64,000 nt of DNA from Anas platyrhynchos. Its lineage: Eukaryota; Chordata; Aves; Anseriformes; Anatidae. The stretch's first letter is position 1; each line of letters opens with the position of its first letter. The translations under genes were made by a program, and so were the position numbers. Location of the stretch: assembly GCF_047663525.1 (NCBI RefSeq), contig NC_092588.1:84999501-85063500 (forward strand). Direction: 5' to 3'. This document shows positions 45,752 through 59,399 of this stretch, one piece after another. The notes below the pieces were generated by a model that did no database searches, was not told the DNA's origin, and worked only from the letters and a program-made list of their open reading frames with translations.

Positions 45752-48335
45752 CTGCAGAAATAATTTGGCAGGGAGAAGTCAAATGCAGCCCTGACATACA
45801 AGATGTTCAAATGCAATACATGTTTTATTATTGCAATGTTTCAAGTTCATCTTCTACAAATGAGTCATGTGATGAGCAGTAGGACATACATAATCCTTCT
45901 ACAAACATTTTAACGAAGAGTTTAGCCCTGAATTATAAATCATGCTGTGAGCGTGCCTGTAACAAAACAGTGTGAAGATACTTACCTTGATAAATATTTC
46001 ACATACTCTTTGAATCTGGATGGCTTTGTGGCTTTGGTGTCTCAGTTCCAAACACTCAGTTTAGATTAAGAAGGCTGCATGGTTCTTGTGTATCCAAAGC
46101 ATGCTGTGGTGGTGATGGACTTTGTGGTAATTTCTGCATATATGGTTAACAGCGTTTGTTTCTATATTTACAAATGTCCATACAGAGCTAAACAGGAAGG
46201 CAGACTATTTTAGTGCTAGATGGCATCAAGGAACACTTAAGGTTATTGGGAATTTTTCCCTATTTTCAAGTTCAGATATATATCACAAAAAAAAGCTAGC
46301 AATACAGGAATACTAAGTAGGTCTTCTGACAGTGTACCTTTTGCTGTGTATGTGGTTTCATTCCAGATACAAAATAGATCAGGATTGAGATGTTTCCCTG
46401 AATACAGGATTTTAGGAAATGCACAAATTGGTCAGGAGGTCTTTATTTCAGCTCTCTGAACATCTTACTAGAGCTTTCATTGATCACAGCATGTTGTTGA
46501 GAGGTTTCAAGGCTTCTTACAAAATACTTCCCCAGATCTGAAAGCCAGATGGTTGCGGTGCAGAAGTCATAAGCAGTTAATTGCTGAGCTGATCTGAGTG
46601 CTCTGGAACATCTCGGCACACGGAGTGAAGGTGTCCAGCTCAGCTGATTGAACTCAGTATCTGGCACTTCTCTGGGATCGGGTCCGTCTTAGAGGGGACA
46701 CAGAGAAAACAGGTTCTCTTTTGGGGAAGGTTTTAGAGAAGATTCTCTTTTTATGTTGAAATTATTTTTTAAAAAATAAATTTATTTGTCTTTCTCACAG
46801 ACAATGTATATATATAACATTTTGCCATGAGTTTACTTAATTTGAATTGATTTGTGGCCCCTCACCAGACCCTTCCCCCCAAAAAAACCCACAAGGAACT
46901 GTTCTCAATGTCAAATCTGGTATTTGTTTACTCTGTTGAATGGTATACCAGACAGAGATAATATGATCTCCCACAGTTTCCTCTCTGTTCACAATATGTA
47001 GACAGAATTCCCTGCAAATACTCAATACTTTGTGGGTTTGTTTTTGCCTTTTTTTAATGTTTAACAGATGTATATGAAGAAATACTACTTCAGTTGCAGT
47101 GACATGCAATATAGAATAGATAACAGAAAGGCAAATATAAATGTTACGCTTGCCTTGCTATATGCAGTTTCTTATTTTGTATCCATCAATTGAGGTTTTG
47201 TTCTTCTGAAGAAAAAGATGACTAGTAATGAGTATGCAGAAGGAAAGCAAATGCTTATTTTGCTTTCTTTCAACCTTAAATAACCCATTAGTTCAATGGT
47301 AGCGCTAGAGTTGATTTTAAAATTTTATAGGCTGGCAAATTCCTAAATTGCTTTTCCTTAAGTAATTTTTAGGCTGACAGCTTTTTCACTATTCGGAACA
47401 TTTTAAATACTCTCCTGCACGAGAATGTTTTAGAAATTGTTTACACCTGTGTAATAGGAGAATTGCATGATGTTTCTGTCTTTATTGCTTTTATCTGCTT
47501 ACTTCTATCATGCTATCTTAAAGGTGTAGTTATAAATGCTTCATAAAAGGTTTAGAAAAGGTGTTTAAGTAAGTAAACAGTTATTGCAGAATGAATGAAG
47601 TGGGTAGGTTGCACAGAACTGTGCAAAGCATTGTCAAATTCTTCAAATATTCTTATAGTCATCCAGCACTCAGGTAAACTAGCATCCTCATAGGATTTTT
47701 CTGTCTGATATTAACCTTTCCAAGCTATTCAGACATGCACACATAAAATGAAAATGTTACAGTAAAAATGAGAGCATAAAGTGAGGGTATGAATTTGCAT
47801 TGTCTTTGTAGTGGAGGGGGTGGGTATCCAGACTTGTGTCTGCTGTATGAACAGCCACAGAAATATGTGCAGCCATCTCATTTGGAGAGCGTGGGGTTTT
47901 CCTTCACGCATGCGTTGTACTAGAAAACCGATCCAATGCTCATGGTTTCTTATGCACCCATTGACTCTTAAAATACAAAAACAAACAAACAAGCAAAATA
48001 CTTGGAACACTTTTTTCTCATGCGAGGCATAGCTTATCATAATTAGGAACTTAGGAAGGTGTATGAAAATAATTTCTGTACATACATCATTCTGAAGATG
48101 ACAGTGTCTGCCCAGGGAGATACACCTGTTGATCTTGAATATATTTCTTCTGCTTATATTTATGCATGTAAAGATATATCTGTGTTCTTAGTTTCTAGAT
48201 GTTATATAGTTGTCTGAAACTGTTACGACAAAGAAACAAAATAGCTTTTTATGGATATCTTTTCTTTAGAAGCTGTATTTTTGTCACACACTGGTCTGAA
48301 TTTTTTATTTTATTTTTATTTTCTGGGGGTGATTC
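45511..48335. other. Non-coding stretch, probable intron 1
   Basis: If the CpG-island exon is real, all sequence to the right edge is intron. A G run at 45,600-45,608, an A run at 45,721-45,747 and AT-rich unique sequence are seen. No exon with a matching acceptor and domain is recognised. Confidence 0.45.
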
Positions 48336-48403
48336 TTTAGGAAGCCAGGAGTTGGACTAGATGATCCTTGTGGGTCCCTTCCAACTCAGATATTCTATGA
48401 TTT
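48336..48403 (+). mobile_element. CR1 LINE 3' end fragment (short)
   Basis: About 65 bases: aggaagccaggagttggact, then a gatgatccttgtgggtcc-type block, then ATTCTATGATTT. This is the 3' terminal block of a CR1 of the ATTCTATG type, similar to 18,040-18,120 and different from the younger ATTCTGTG type. Only the extreme 3' end was copied, showing very early loss of reverse transcription. Confidence 0.85.
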
Positions 48404-48811
48404 CAGTTCTGATTCCAACAATGTACATCAATAAGTGCTTATTTAACAGTAATAAAATGATGATAAAAGTTCTGTCTTGTACTTTAATATCACATAATAG
48501 AATTAATAGTAGAGTAATAGTAGAATTAATGTGAGTATAGTGTGAAATTGTTTTGTGATGATGACTTACATTTTGATTAGGTTATGACAGTTGTCCAATT
48601 CACAGTCAAGATGTTTTGGGAAAAAAAAATCACTTGTATTTCAATTAAGCAATTCTGTTTCTTGCTTTTGGGAATACTATATTGTTTTCTGAATAATTTT
48701 CAGACACAAAAAAAAAATAAAGCAAAAATAAATATATTGTTGAATAACTCCAGTAGAAGTGTCATTCTCTTCTGAAATCTAGGTCAGTTAGATTATAGTG
48801 TAAATACATTA

Positions 48812-48850
48812 AAAACAAAACAACAACAACAACAACAAAAAACAAACCAC
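48812..48850. repeat. (AAC)n-rich tract
   Basis: Repeated AAC triplets with flanking AAAC units, read directly. No transposon end is recognised nearby. Confidence 0.75.
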
Positions 48851-49515
48851 CACAAAACACATGCATGTATACAAGATCAAAATTACGTCTTCATAATTCG
48901 ACTTAATTTCCACATCAGCAATCCTTTCTGACAGCTGATGTGTTTGAACCAGCAAATTAATAGTACAATTAATGCAAACATTAATAGAGGCAGGTGAGAA
49001 ACAGAACATGAAAAATGAACATTGATTCCATACTATCTTGATTTTTCTTAATTTAACCATGACTTTTCTATTTGTGTGTTAAGACAAGAAACTGTATTCC
49101 TCTACATTTATCTGCTCCACTTCAAATGATATGTATTTACCTACACAATCACTATATTGGTTGGCTTCCAAGCTATTCATTTGCAAAGCACTTTGAGAGA
49201 TCTGGAACATGGTACTTGTTATATGAGGCCAAATATTATTCTGCTTTTTAAAATAACTCAGAAAAATGCCTCCACTTAAAGCATTTCTATGTGTACAGAA
49301 GTCTGGGTGTGCTTATACAAACCTTTTAAACAGGGACTTTTTTATGAGACATTTTTAAAGGAAAAGAGAATTTGAGTTAATATAGCACTTACCATGTTTA
49401 AGGTATCACTAAGCAATGAGTTATGGAGCACAGTGTCAAGAAAGACTGGATAGCCAAATGCTCCTAAGAAGAGATGTTGCCTGAAGTGTTCAATGTTATA
49501 ACTGTGTTAAGAAAA

Positions 49516-49636
49516 ATATCACAGAATCACAGAATTTCTAGGTTGGAAGAGACCTCAAGATCATCGAGTCCAACCTCTAACCTAACACTAACAGTCCCCA
49601 CTAAACCATATCCCTAAGCTCTACATCTAAACGTCT
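49516..49636 (-). mobile_element. Young CR1 LINE 3' end fragment, minus strand
   Basis: Read on the minus strand, about 120 bases run from the last ORF2 residues ([10 protein letters not shown] and stop) through the 3' block to ATTCTGTGATTCTGTGAT. By eye it is identical to the end of the fragment at 39,965-40,379 over more than 100 bases, and it differs from the long copy at two positions. All three therefore belong to one young subfamily. It is severely 5'-truncated. Confidence 0.95.
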
Positions 49637-49944
49637 ATCATGAGATCCTTGCTTTTTCTTGGACAACTTACTGTTCACTGAAGGGATTGAAATGAAACAT
49701 CTTACGCAAAAGATAGCCTTTCTGTTTTCCCACTCTAGATTTCACTTTCCTATAAGTCTTCTATGGGGAGAAAGAGCCTAGGCTCTGCTGTGATATATTA
49801 ATTGTTATATTCACTTGTACTGGTCTAGAGTTAGGAGCTGTGTGATCTTACAAGTGGGCCTGCCATAGCAGTAATGTCCTGTAACTGGTGGAAGTGATAT
49901 GTTGGGGTATATTTGCAAATGAGCATTATTTTGTACTATAATAG

Positions 49945-49972
49945 TGCCAGATTCCACTGTATAAATCTGGCA
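49945..49972. repeat. 9-base inverted repeat with 10-base loop
   Basis: The arms tgccagatt (49,945-49,953) and aatctggca (49,964-49,972) are exact reverse complements around ccactgtata. An RNA copy could fold a short stem. It lies in repeat-free sequence that looks mildly constrained. Confidence 0.6.
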
Positions 49973-52423
49973 GGGTATTATATAAGGTAAAAAACAGTGT
50001 GATGAAGTAGATTATTCAGTCATCCCTCTTTAATGCAATTTGCTATTCAGAGGCCTTAGTTCAAACAGCTGGTTACATCTGTCTCAGTTCAGAATGCCAC
50101 ATAGGAGTCCACCTAATATTAAGAAATGATTTCCACGTGCTCCAGTGTGATTTTCAGAATCTCCCTCTTAAAGTAGGTACTTGTTTTTCCTGACAAGTAC
50201 AATGAAGTATTAATCATTTCTCATTACTGAAGAGTCTGCATTGTTACTGACTAAAACATAAGTAAAATATCCTGTCTTGGGCACATTGCTTTTTTAGATC
50301 CTCTTTCCCAAATTCATTGTTCTTTATAGTTTTAACTTGACTGATTTGTTTCCTTTTACCCAGTGAAAGTTGTTGTGAAGAGACACTGGAATAGGTGCTT
50401 TGCTAACACCAAAAAGGGATTGCTTTTCCTGACAGATCCAGTAAACTTTTTATGACAGTTTATTATGGTTATATATTTTTTGAACTCTTGTAGCAATTAC
50501 ATACTTTATTTTTTTTTTTGCTTTGCATTGTGTTTTTATTTTCATTGTCTCAATACATAGATTCATACTACCTACAGCAAAATGTACTTATAAACTGAGT
50601 TTTGAGATGCTCCAGCCAGAGCTTCAAAGTAGATGGTCTTATTGCACTTACTGTCTTTGAGTTCCCATTGTCACTTACCAGTAGAATGCTCCAAAAACAT
50701 CCTCGTACTGAGAATGTACTGAGAGCTGCAGGCTATGCAGCACCCTCAACCTTGAGGTAGTCTCTTTTTCAGTTCTGTTTTGTAGATTTTTTTCTTATAT
50801 AAATCACTGAAAACTTTGACAAAAGCATGAAATACAACGAGACTTATGTGAAATTAGAGATGCACCTTGCAAATGACTTGAGCAGAATCAAAACACTTCA
50901 AAATAACAAAGTGAGTCTCACAAAGAATGTGTTAATGATCTGATGGGTTGAACTGCATATGAAAATATAATGATGGTAGATAGGGAAAAGATAGTACTGA
51001 AATCCACTCTTGGTTTAAAATACTTAGGTTTGATTTCTCTTCTTCTAGCTAACTACAGTTGAATAAAACCTCTTTGCTTCAACTTTCCTGGCATTAATGG
51101 AAATAGCCCTGGTTCTGGTATCTGTCAGAGAAATAAAGTGATATGATTCACTGAAGAGACAGCTCAATGAACTAGTGTGACAGGCTTGATTCATCAGCGT
51201 CTTTCATGTTGCATTCCAACAGTAATTATTTATTCCTCTAGAAACTGGCTTCAGTTTTGGTTGATCCTTCTCTCTCTGGGAGCAGAGAGGAGAAATAAAG
51301 CTGGCTTAACCTTGCTTGGAGACTCCCTTTGTCAAAAAGATATTACTGTTCTGTTACTGGCAAATAATGGGCATTAGGCCAGACAGAACCTGCTACCATG
51401 TTGCTGTCCTGCTCATTACATACCTGCTGGTAGTGCTCCTCTTAGGAGCTACAATTAGTACAGTTAAGGAAAGCCATGGAAGAGCACTGTGGATTTCCTT
51501 GGCAGTGGATCAGCAGTCAGCAGAATGGCTGGGATCTAACCCTCTTTCTTTAGATGACAAGCCTTGTGCAAGCAGGTCCTCCTATGAAATTATTGCTGTC
51601 TAACATCCCCACTTGGTTGGGCTGATACATGAAAATGAAGGATTAATTAACTGCAAATTAATAGAAACATGCACATTTAATGAAGATTCACCTGAAGTGT
51701 AAGACATACCCTTGAGTCATTTGTTTCATACCAGTCTGACCCTTCCTTACCATCTATCTTTGCCCTTTCTTAATTTATAAGCTCCATTTTAGGTCAAGGA
51801 TTTGACCTTCCCATTGTGTATTTTCTTTCTGTATCCACTCATAAGCATTAGGTATCCTACTTCAAACCTAAAGCCGTGCTTTTGGCCCACTGTCAGGAGA
51901 ATTTTTACACACAAACATGCATATGAATGAGAAATCAAGTCTGTGAGCGTGTGGAAGGAAGGCTGTGGTGTGACTTGAAGGACACAGCGCTTCATTTAAA
52001 TTGCATGCTCACAGCAAGAGATATCCCCTCCAGTGCATAAGGACATATGAAAGTAGGCAGCAAGAAGTAAGTAGGAGAGTACCTTTGTATTCCAGTGACT
52101 GTTTTGGAAGATGTCGTTTTTTTTCTGTGTTCCAAGGCAGACATATTCACCCACGTATCACTTCATGAGGATGCACTTTACTGTGTGAACTTCCTGTACT
52201 GAAACACAGATTTTTACCTACTTACCCAGTCAAACTCTGTTAACACATGGAAAGCTTGGTACTGTCACCAGCTGCAACATTGGCTGAAGGCTGTATGTGA
52301 GTGGCACATAGAGATGGTTTCCTGGTGAATGTAAGTGGGTACATGTAAATAGGAGTGAGGTCTACAGAAAATATACCATAACAAAAATATTGCTATTAGT
52401 TTACTTTTTTTTTTTTTTTTTTT

Positions 52424-52446
52424 GAGATACTATGGAGATACTATGG
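52424..52446. repeat. 11-base tandem duplication after a T run
   Basis: gagatactatg is repeated twice head to tail immediately after about 19 T. Such duplications often arise by slippage beside homopolymers. Confidence 0.8.
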
Positions 52447-54599
52447 TATTATCTGTTCTTAGTGATGGGAGCAGAGGCTTATTTCATCGACCTAAAAACT
52501 ACTATCAGGTATAGCAAGAGGGGGAAATAATACAAAACTAATGTTGAGTTTTGAGAACTCACCCACATGCTCCAGAAGATAAGAATGAACTTTTCAGGTT
52601 AATGTGACTATAATTTCTACAGACTGCAATTCAAAAGAACTAATTTATACTGCTGTTTGTGTGTCTGTGATGGACAGAGAAGGTGGTGACAGTATAAGTT
52701 GCAGCTGTTTTGTATTATATTCCTATATAAGCATAAACAGTTGTGTTGCTTTCTGTATGCTCTTTTCTAACTTGTTGGTTGTCCCCTTATGCTGAGAAAT
52801 TGTGCTTTTATTCTATTACTAGATCAAATGGAAGTCACGAAGAAGTGCTCGTCCATTGCCTCTATACAATCCTGAGTGGTATAAGGGCAAAAAATTCTGC
52901 CTGTGGAAGTTGATATGCTACTTACATTTCATAGCAATTCATATTAGATCATCAGGTAGTTTCCAGAAATACAAGTGTAAGACAGGATTTGAATTTAGAG
53001 AAGAGGCTAATGCAGTAGCTTCCTCTAGTGCCTAACATTCAGCAAAATGTCTGTGTGGTTCAGGGGACTTCATTATTATGCAGAAGAATGGTATTTCACT
53101 GGATTTGGTTCTCAGGGCCATAGAGTGAACCGTGTTGTTTAAACATGAATATGAATGCCCTTCCTGAAGCTGTGACTGGAGAGGAAAATTGGCCACCCTT
53201 GTCAGAAGTAAAAACAGTGTGCCACAGTGAATTTCAATCCAGCAGGTGCAAATCTCAGGGAGTTTTGGGGAAGTGTGAAGGAAATTATTATATTAAGTGA
53301 ATGTATCAAAAGCAAAATATGTCCCAACAAAGAAGTTAGAAAAACAGTATATGTAGTAATATTTAATATCTTATTCTGTTACTCCTTAGAAAGTGTTGTC
53401 AAAGCTATTCTGTGATGGGGCCCTGGAATTTGCAAGAAGTGCAAGACCGATGCCCTTAAAATACTAAAAGTATACTCAGAGAAGCTATAAAACACCAGTC
53501 ATAAGGGAGACAGTAATAGATATTTTTTAACTTTTCAAGGTGAAAGTGAAGAAAGTGGAAGCATATAATCTGTCATCTAGAAGCAAATAAAAGAGCCCTC
53601 AGGTGTTAGGATTACCTACTTCTCCATCACCTAGCAAGTTCTGCTATGCATACCCCTCCCAAATTAACCCCTCCCTCCCCCCCATAGTTCCCCAGGAACA
53701 TGTCTTCCTCTCAGCTGCTAAGCCCTTTATCAGGCAAAATTGCTTTGCTGCGGTATATAACAATTTGCTTAATAGACTCATATATTTACTTCCCTTTTTG
53801 AAGTCAATTGCTATGAGCTTTGTAGCTCTAAAGATAGCAAATAAAACCTTTTTTTTTTTTTTTCCTTTTTTCCCCTGAAGAATTAAGTAACTCTTGACTT
53901 AAACTTTATTTCAGGGAAATTTAGGAACAAAAGAATTCCCTCTTAGTTACGATTCAACAGTCTCAAAGGATGGTGTCCATAATTCTTTGTTGCATCCAGA
54001 ATTAAGTAAAATGGCCAGGATGCATTAAAAAAATTAGGAAAATCTTTGAAAGGGTTGTCTTAATTGGTCCTGAAGCTCAGTCCTGTTATCTAGACCAAAC
54101 AGTAAAGAATTGGTATTAACACCTAGACTCATGTCTGCGCAAAATCCAGAGTTCCTAAAGTAGCAATTAAATGGTTTAATGTTGAAAATCTCCAAAGCTG
54201 AATTCTGAAACTCTTTACTGAAGGGCAATGCTAATTTATCATGCAATGCTGATTCAGATTAATTGGAAGTGCTTTAAAATTCACATAGTCCCAACGTTTT
54301 AACTCTTTGCACCATAAAAGGTTGTGAGGAAAAAAAACAAATTGAAATCATTGATGATTTCTTCTTCTTTCTTTAAGATGAAATGTAAACTGAGACATAC
54401 AAAAAACTTTCTATATATGTGTGTAAGTATGGTTGAATAAAACATTTTATTTTTTTCCTTGTATAAATCTTAGGTTTTCCCTTCTTTCCCACCTATCCTT
54501 TAAGGACATACTTAAATTTCAGTTACACTCAGCCTCTGTTCTCTAATAGAATATAAGTCCTTGGAGCATTAACAAATCTCTCAGCTTTTAAATAGACTG

Positions 54600-54980
54600 T
54601 GACCTATTCATTTACGGGGCTACTTCAATAAGGCAATAGCTCACTTAGGTTAATGATGGATCATGGTGTGATTCGATTTGCAGAGTGCTGGCTTGCCCAT
54701 TATCCCCTAATGTTTGTATGGGTCATGTTATCACATCCAAATAATGATTCATGCCACCCCTTGTTCCTGGAGATATCACAGTGATTACAGGAAAGCTCGG
54801 GATGCTAGTACACAAAGCCTTTAGGGTTCTGTTGGCTGCTGTTAAATTATTATTTTTGGCTAGATTATGATAAAGCATGAAAGGTTTGGGTTTCTCTGTG
54901 ACTGTGACACCTTCCTCCTGTGATTCAATTGGCCATATGGCAGAGCAGACAGGCTGGACATTTGCAGAAATCAGATCTGT
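54600..54980. promoter_or_regulatory. Candidate conserved non-coding element
   Basis: Repeat-free sequence with TTAATGATGGATCATGG-, CAAATAATGATTCATGCC- and TAAATTATTATTTTTGG-type homeodomain and MEIS-like cores, plus two TGTGATTC motifs at about 54,669 and 54,920. No coding frame crosses it. If the CpG island is a promoter, this lies about 9.5 kb into intron 1, a common place for enhancers. Conservation is inferred from texture only. Confidence 0.3.
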
Positions 54981-57900
54981 GTCTCTGTCTTTTGCTTCTT
55001 GCTTTTTTCATTTTTAGTGAGGAAAGTTAGCTGACCCTGACCTGCTGTGACAGATTATTTGCAAGTCGAGTGCCTCGCGATCTATTTTTTTTTCCCCCTC
55101 TCAGTTTGAGTATCTCACATGAAGGTGGAGCAGTTTCCAGCAGGAAGACAACATACCTATACATCTGTACTGACTGCAGATACCGCTCAGGAGAGGCTTG
55201 GGCTGGTAGCAACATGGAGAAGAAGGAAAAAGAGTGATGTTTTGTAGCTGTACATACAATGCAAGTAACAATGTAACATTTTTTTCCAGTGCTGCCCTTG
55301 TCATTTATTCTGAAGGATTGTCCTCACAATAGACACAGCAATTCAAAACACTCTAAGTGACGGGACAGAAAAAGTGAAATTTTGAGTGTGCTTGTAAATG
55401 CTTGTAAGATGCTCTTAAGGTTTATTTTTACTTCTCTTTCTCTTTTCCCAGATGATCAGTGTTTTTTTGTCTATCACTGCATTTATACTATGTGACCATC
55501 AGGCTGCTCACTGGTCCAGCTGTTCACAAAGACCAAATCTTGTTAAAGGTTTCAGATAAAACTGTCATAAAACTCACTGGCACTAAACCTTCCTAAACAT
55601 AAAACGCTTCAGTTAATATAGACTACAGTTAAAATATGAGTGGGCAGAAGAATAGTTTCCTTACCTTTTCTTATCCAAAGATATCAGACTTAAAGAAATA
55701 GAGAAAATGAACTTCTTTGTTTGCTACCAGCTGCACATGCAGCCTAGGTAAAGGAGAAATCACTTCTAATGCATAAAGAAATAATGATGTTCTTCACGTG
55801 AATTAGTTTTGTTGCAGCTGAATTTAAACATCCTCCAACAGTTTCTGACACTAGGGAGAGGGAATAGTTATACACAGTTCAAGAACACCTTTCTAATGCA
55901 AGCAACTGATACTGAAAAATTCAAGTGGAAAGCACCTGTTAACATTGTTGTGTTTTTTTTTTTTTTTTTTTTTTCCCACTTTCTCTGCTTCTAGATGATG
56001 ATAAATGTAACACAGTCAACAGTGTCAAGTAGTAATGAAGTATTTTGAAATATGCTTTCTTAACCCTTCAACTCCTTTTATCACCCATCCATACCTAAAA
56101 ACTACCAATGTATGTGTAATATAAAACCTATATATATATATTTCCATAATAGTTCAAATAATGTGAAGCAGGTTGGTTGCCTATATGAGATATTAGGAAT
56201 ATATTTCTTTGTCATTAAAATAATATTGCTATGGTGACCTGCTAGGCTGGAAATAAGGGAAAAAACTGGGCACTTATTATAAATGAGTAAAGCCATTTCA
56301 TTACCTTACAAGAGATTTGGCTCTAATAACATTTTTATTCTGCTCTAAAACCATTATGCAAGGACCTCCCCAGAAACACTGCCAAGGATCTCAAAACTGT
56401 AAGCAGATTTCAAACCTAAATTAGATTTCCCAGCTGCGTAGAGATATATACACACAATGAAATAGTGAAAAATGGCTTTTGAAATGTTTACTACATTAAA
56501 ACTCTGAAAAGTTTTGCATATTTTAATTTGCTGAAATTTTCCACATATTGAGGACTTAGAAGTCCCTTATGACATTTGCCTGAAGCTTTACTAGAAGGAG
56601 TTTTTCTTCCTTTTCCCTCCCCCTGCATTAACAGAGTAATGATTTTTGAGGATCAATATTACATTTCTGTTTGGAAGCTTAAAGTCATGCAATCTTATTT
56701 CACTCAAGTGTTTTTGCTCCTAAAGCATATAGGGCTTACTGAAATCTTACAGGATATTCAAACACACCATTTGCCAAGACCAAAATCCAAGCTTTCACTC
56801 CCTCTTCACAGTTCCCATGTCTCAAAGAAATTAGAGCATCTTGATCATTTCTGAGAAACATTAAGATTAGTTCAGTTCATTAGTTGAGTATTAGTTCATA
56901 TTCTGAATATATTGACCCATCTTTCAAACTCTGCAGACTAGTACTAGAGGACATGTGAACTATGGGCATTTTTTTTTTTTTTTTGCAAGCAGAGCAAAGA
57001 TTGTCATTCAAACCTTAACCATAGCTGTAACTATTACATTGTAATTTTACAGCACAGTAATTTTTGTAATGAAGCATAAAACTTTAATATTTCAAGTTTT
57101 CAAAGTTTGTGTTAGTGTCAATAATTATCGATGAAGTTGTTTGTATTATGTAATTATGTAAAAAAAGAATGGAAGTCTACCATTAATATGTAAAAATATC
57201 GTATTCACTACATCCTTAATATTTTTGTGTTAAAAACATTGCAGTGAAAAAGCTGGTCTGAAGGTTAGAAGTTGTTCATTCTATTGTTATTTTTCATATA
57301 GGCTACTGGAATATATATATATAGGAAGAAGACATTGTAAATGTCACCATGGTAAAAGATCTACAAAGGAATTTCTAACTATTTATTTGCTATGTGAAAA
57401 TATGAGGAGAATGCATACGTAATGTCATTATTCTTTTTATCATCTTTGAGAGCGTAGAGTTAGGGTTCTTGTTCATGTTTAGATTTTTAATGGGAATAAA
57501 GATCTTCAGAGGTACTTAGGATCCTAACTTCCTTGTTTCATTTTAATTGCAAAGTAGGAGGTAAGTGTTTGCATTTTCTTGAGGATTTAAGTTAAACCTT
57601 ACGTAGAGAATGAGCCTAGATGAGAAACAATGCAAAGCAAGATTTGAAGCTTTTCATGTCACCAGGACCATAAATCTTTAAAAGATGTCAGATATATGTT
57701 GTCTCTGTCTTACCTGGATACCCACAGGCATGTAAACTTACCCTTCTCACAAGCTCATTAGATCTAGAGTAGCACAGAACACCTGACAGAAGAAAAATCT
57801 TCCCTGCACAACTTTTCCTAGAGTTTGCTTTACTTTCTCTCTACTAAGAAAAGACTTTTCAAACTTTTTTTTGGCTTACTTTAGAGTTGTGATGTGGGTC

Positions 57901-58235
57901 TTTCTCTTACATTTCATTTTAAATTATAGGGACAATGCTTATTTCTGCCTCAAATATATTTTAGCAATTCCAAGAAAAATATGACTCGGTACCGTGATAC
58001 CTTGGAAACGGAATGGATGAGAGAGGCATGATTAGCTTTATTTCAGTAGCAGTGGTGACTTTCTAATGACTATTATCACTGTATCTTTTCACTTAAGCAT
58101 ACTTATATATTTATTTATGTAATATGAGAGGCTGGTCTGCCACTAATGCTGTACATAATACATTTAGCTGGATCAGCTTATTTTTGATCATAGGCATAAT
58201 AGCTAGTCCTGATGACTTACGATTCTGTTGCTTCT

Positions 58236-58271
58236 GTTTTGTTTTTGTTTGTTTGTTTGTTTGTTTGTTTT
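58236..58271. repeat. (TTTG)n microsatellite
   Basis: About eight tandem TTTG units, interrupted once near the start. Read directly. The window holds several arrays of this same motif (3.73 and 11.61 kb). Confidence 0.85.
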
Positions 58272-59140
58272 TGTGTTATTTTTATTCCACTTTTAAAGTT
58301 GTCAGTCAACTGCAGCAATAGCTTTGGGCATGATGATATACTAATGAAAAAGGGAAAAATAAATAATTAAGTTTTAAAAATATAAAAACAGAAGGGTTTG
58401 AATTTTAAGTCATACTAAGCATATAAACTGTCCACCTTGCATAAGCAGAGAACTGAAAAGAGAGTTGTGAACTACCAAAAATGAGTCATTTTTTTCAACT
58501 TCAGAATGGGTTGTAGAAGATCAAAACTTTCCTGATAGAAATATGTTTCTTGTGATAATGTGATTTCAGCTGAAGAAAACATTTAGTGAATTTGCTTTCA
58601 TGATGGAATGTAAAAAGAAAGATAAATAGGTCAAGCAAAATATTCCCTAGACAAATGCCTGAAAATGGAAAGTATTTAAGTCAGAAAAGTTGCATGATGT
58701 AGTTTTTGCCTTCTTACTCTGAAAGGCACAAATGCCATTTGGATTTCCTCCCCTGGCATGATGCTTTGTGGCCATTACAGTCTTCTGAAGTGCTCAGAAA
58801 GGGGCTGTGAAACAGCCTGGGATATACAGGACATATGAGCAGATAGATGTCCCATTAGAACAAGAGGTAGATTCTGTAAGTCTTGAATTCCACTTACTGT
58901 ATGACATCAAGGAAATATTTAAACTAAGCAATGATGCATTTTGGCTAAAATTAGATTTATTTTATTTTGGTCCTTTTTTTCCTTGAAAAAGTAGATTTTT
59001 TTCAAAAGGAAATCCCTGTATTAGAACATTTCTAAGCAGTCTTATTTACTACTTCCTAACTCTCCCATAAGACGTAGGCCCCCAAAGTACATTATATCTG
59101 TTGCTTGTGAACTTAGGAATGTGGAATGTTGACTGTATCC

Positions 59141-59167
59141 ATTTTTATTTATTTATTTATTTATTTT
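59141..59167. repeat. (TTTA)n microsatellite
   Basis: About six tandem TTTA units, read directly. Confidence 0.85.
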
Positions 59168-59399
59168 TGGTGGAGATTGTCACCTCTAATTTACTCGGCA
59201 CACTGTCTATTCAATCACTTTTTCAGTGTAGATTAAGACTAACAGAAGGACAAATAATGACACAGATAAAATTACAGAAGTTTAAGAGATTGGGAGAATC
59301 ATTGTCCTTAGTCGTTGTCTGAGAATGTAAATAATTATCTCAACATCAAGCTCTGACCCTCTTCCATACTTAGTGAAAACCCTGCACTTTGCTCTGGCA

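Larger units (their letters stand above)
49637..54599. other. Non-coding stretch
   Basis: No gene or transposon is recognised. It contains a 9-base inverted repeat at 49,945-49,972, a T run plus an 11-base tandem duplication at 52,405-52,446, a C run near 53,675, and a T run near 53,852-53,875. The 95-codon frame at 51,316-51,603 includes a hydrophobic stretch but has no family resemblance and lacks codon evidence. Confidence 0.5.
54981..59399. other. AT-rich non-coding stretch
   Basis: No gene or transposon is recognised. T runs lie at about 55,952-55,974 and 56,970-56,984, a (TTTG)n array at 58,236-58,271 and a (TTTA)n array at 59,141-59,167. Open frames are short and lack domains. Confidence 0.55.

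Noticed and set aside
51316..51603. 95-codon frame with a hydrophobic stretch
   Set aside because: No family resemblance, no acceptor or donor pairing and ordinary AT-rich composition; likely chance.
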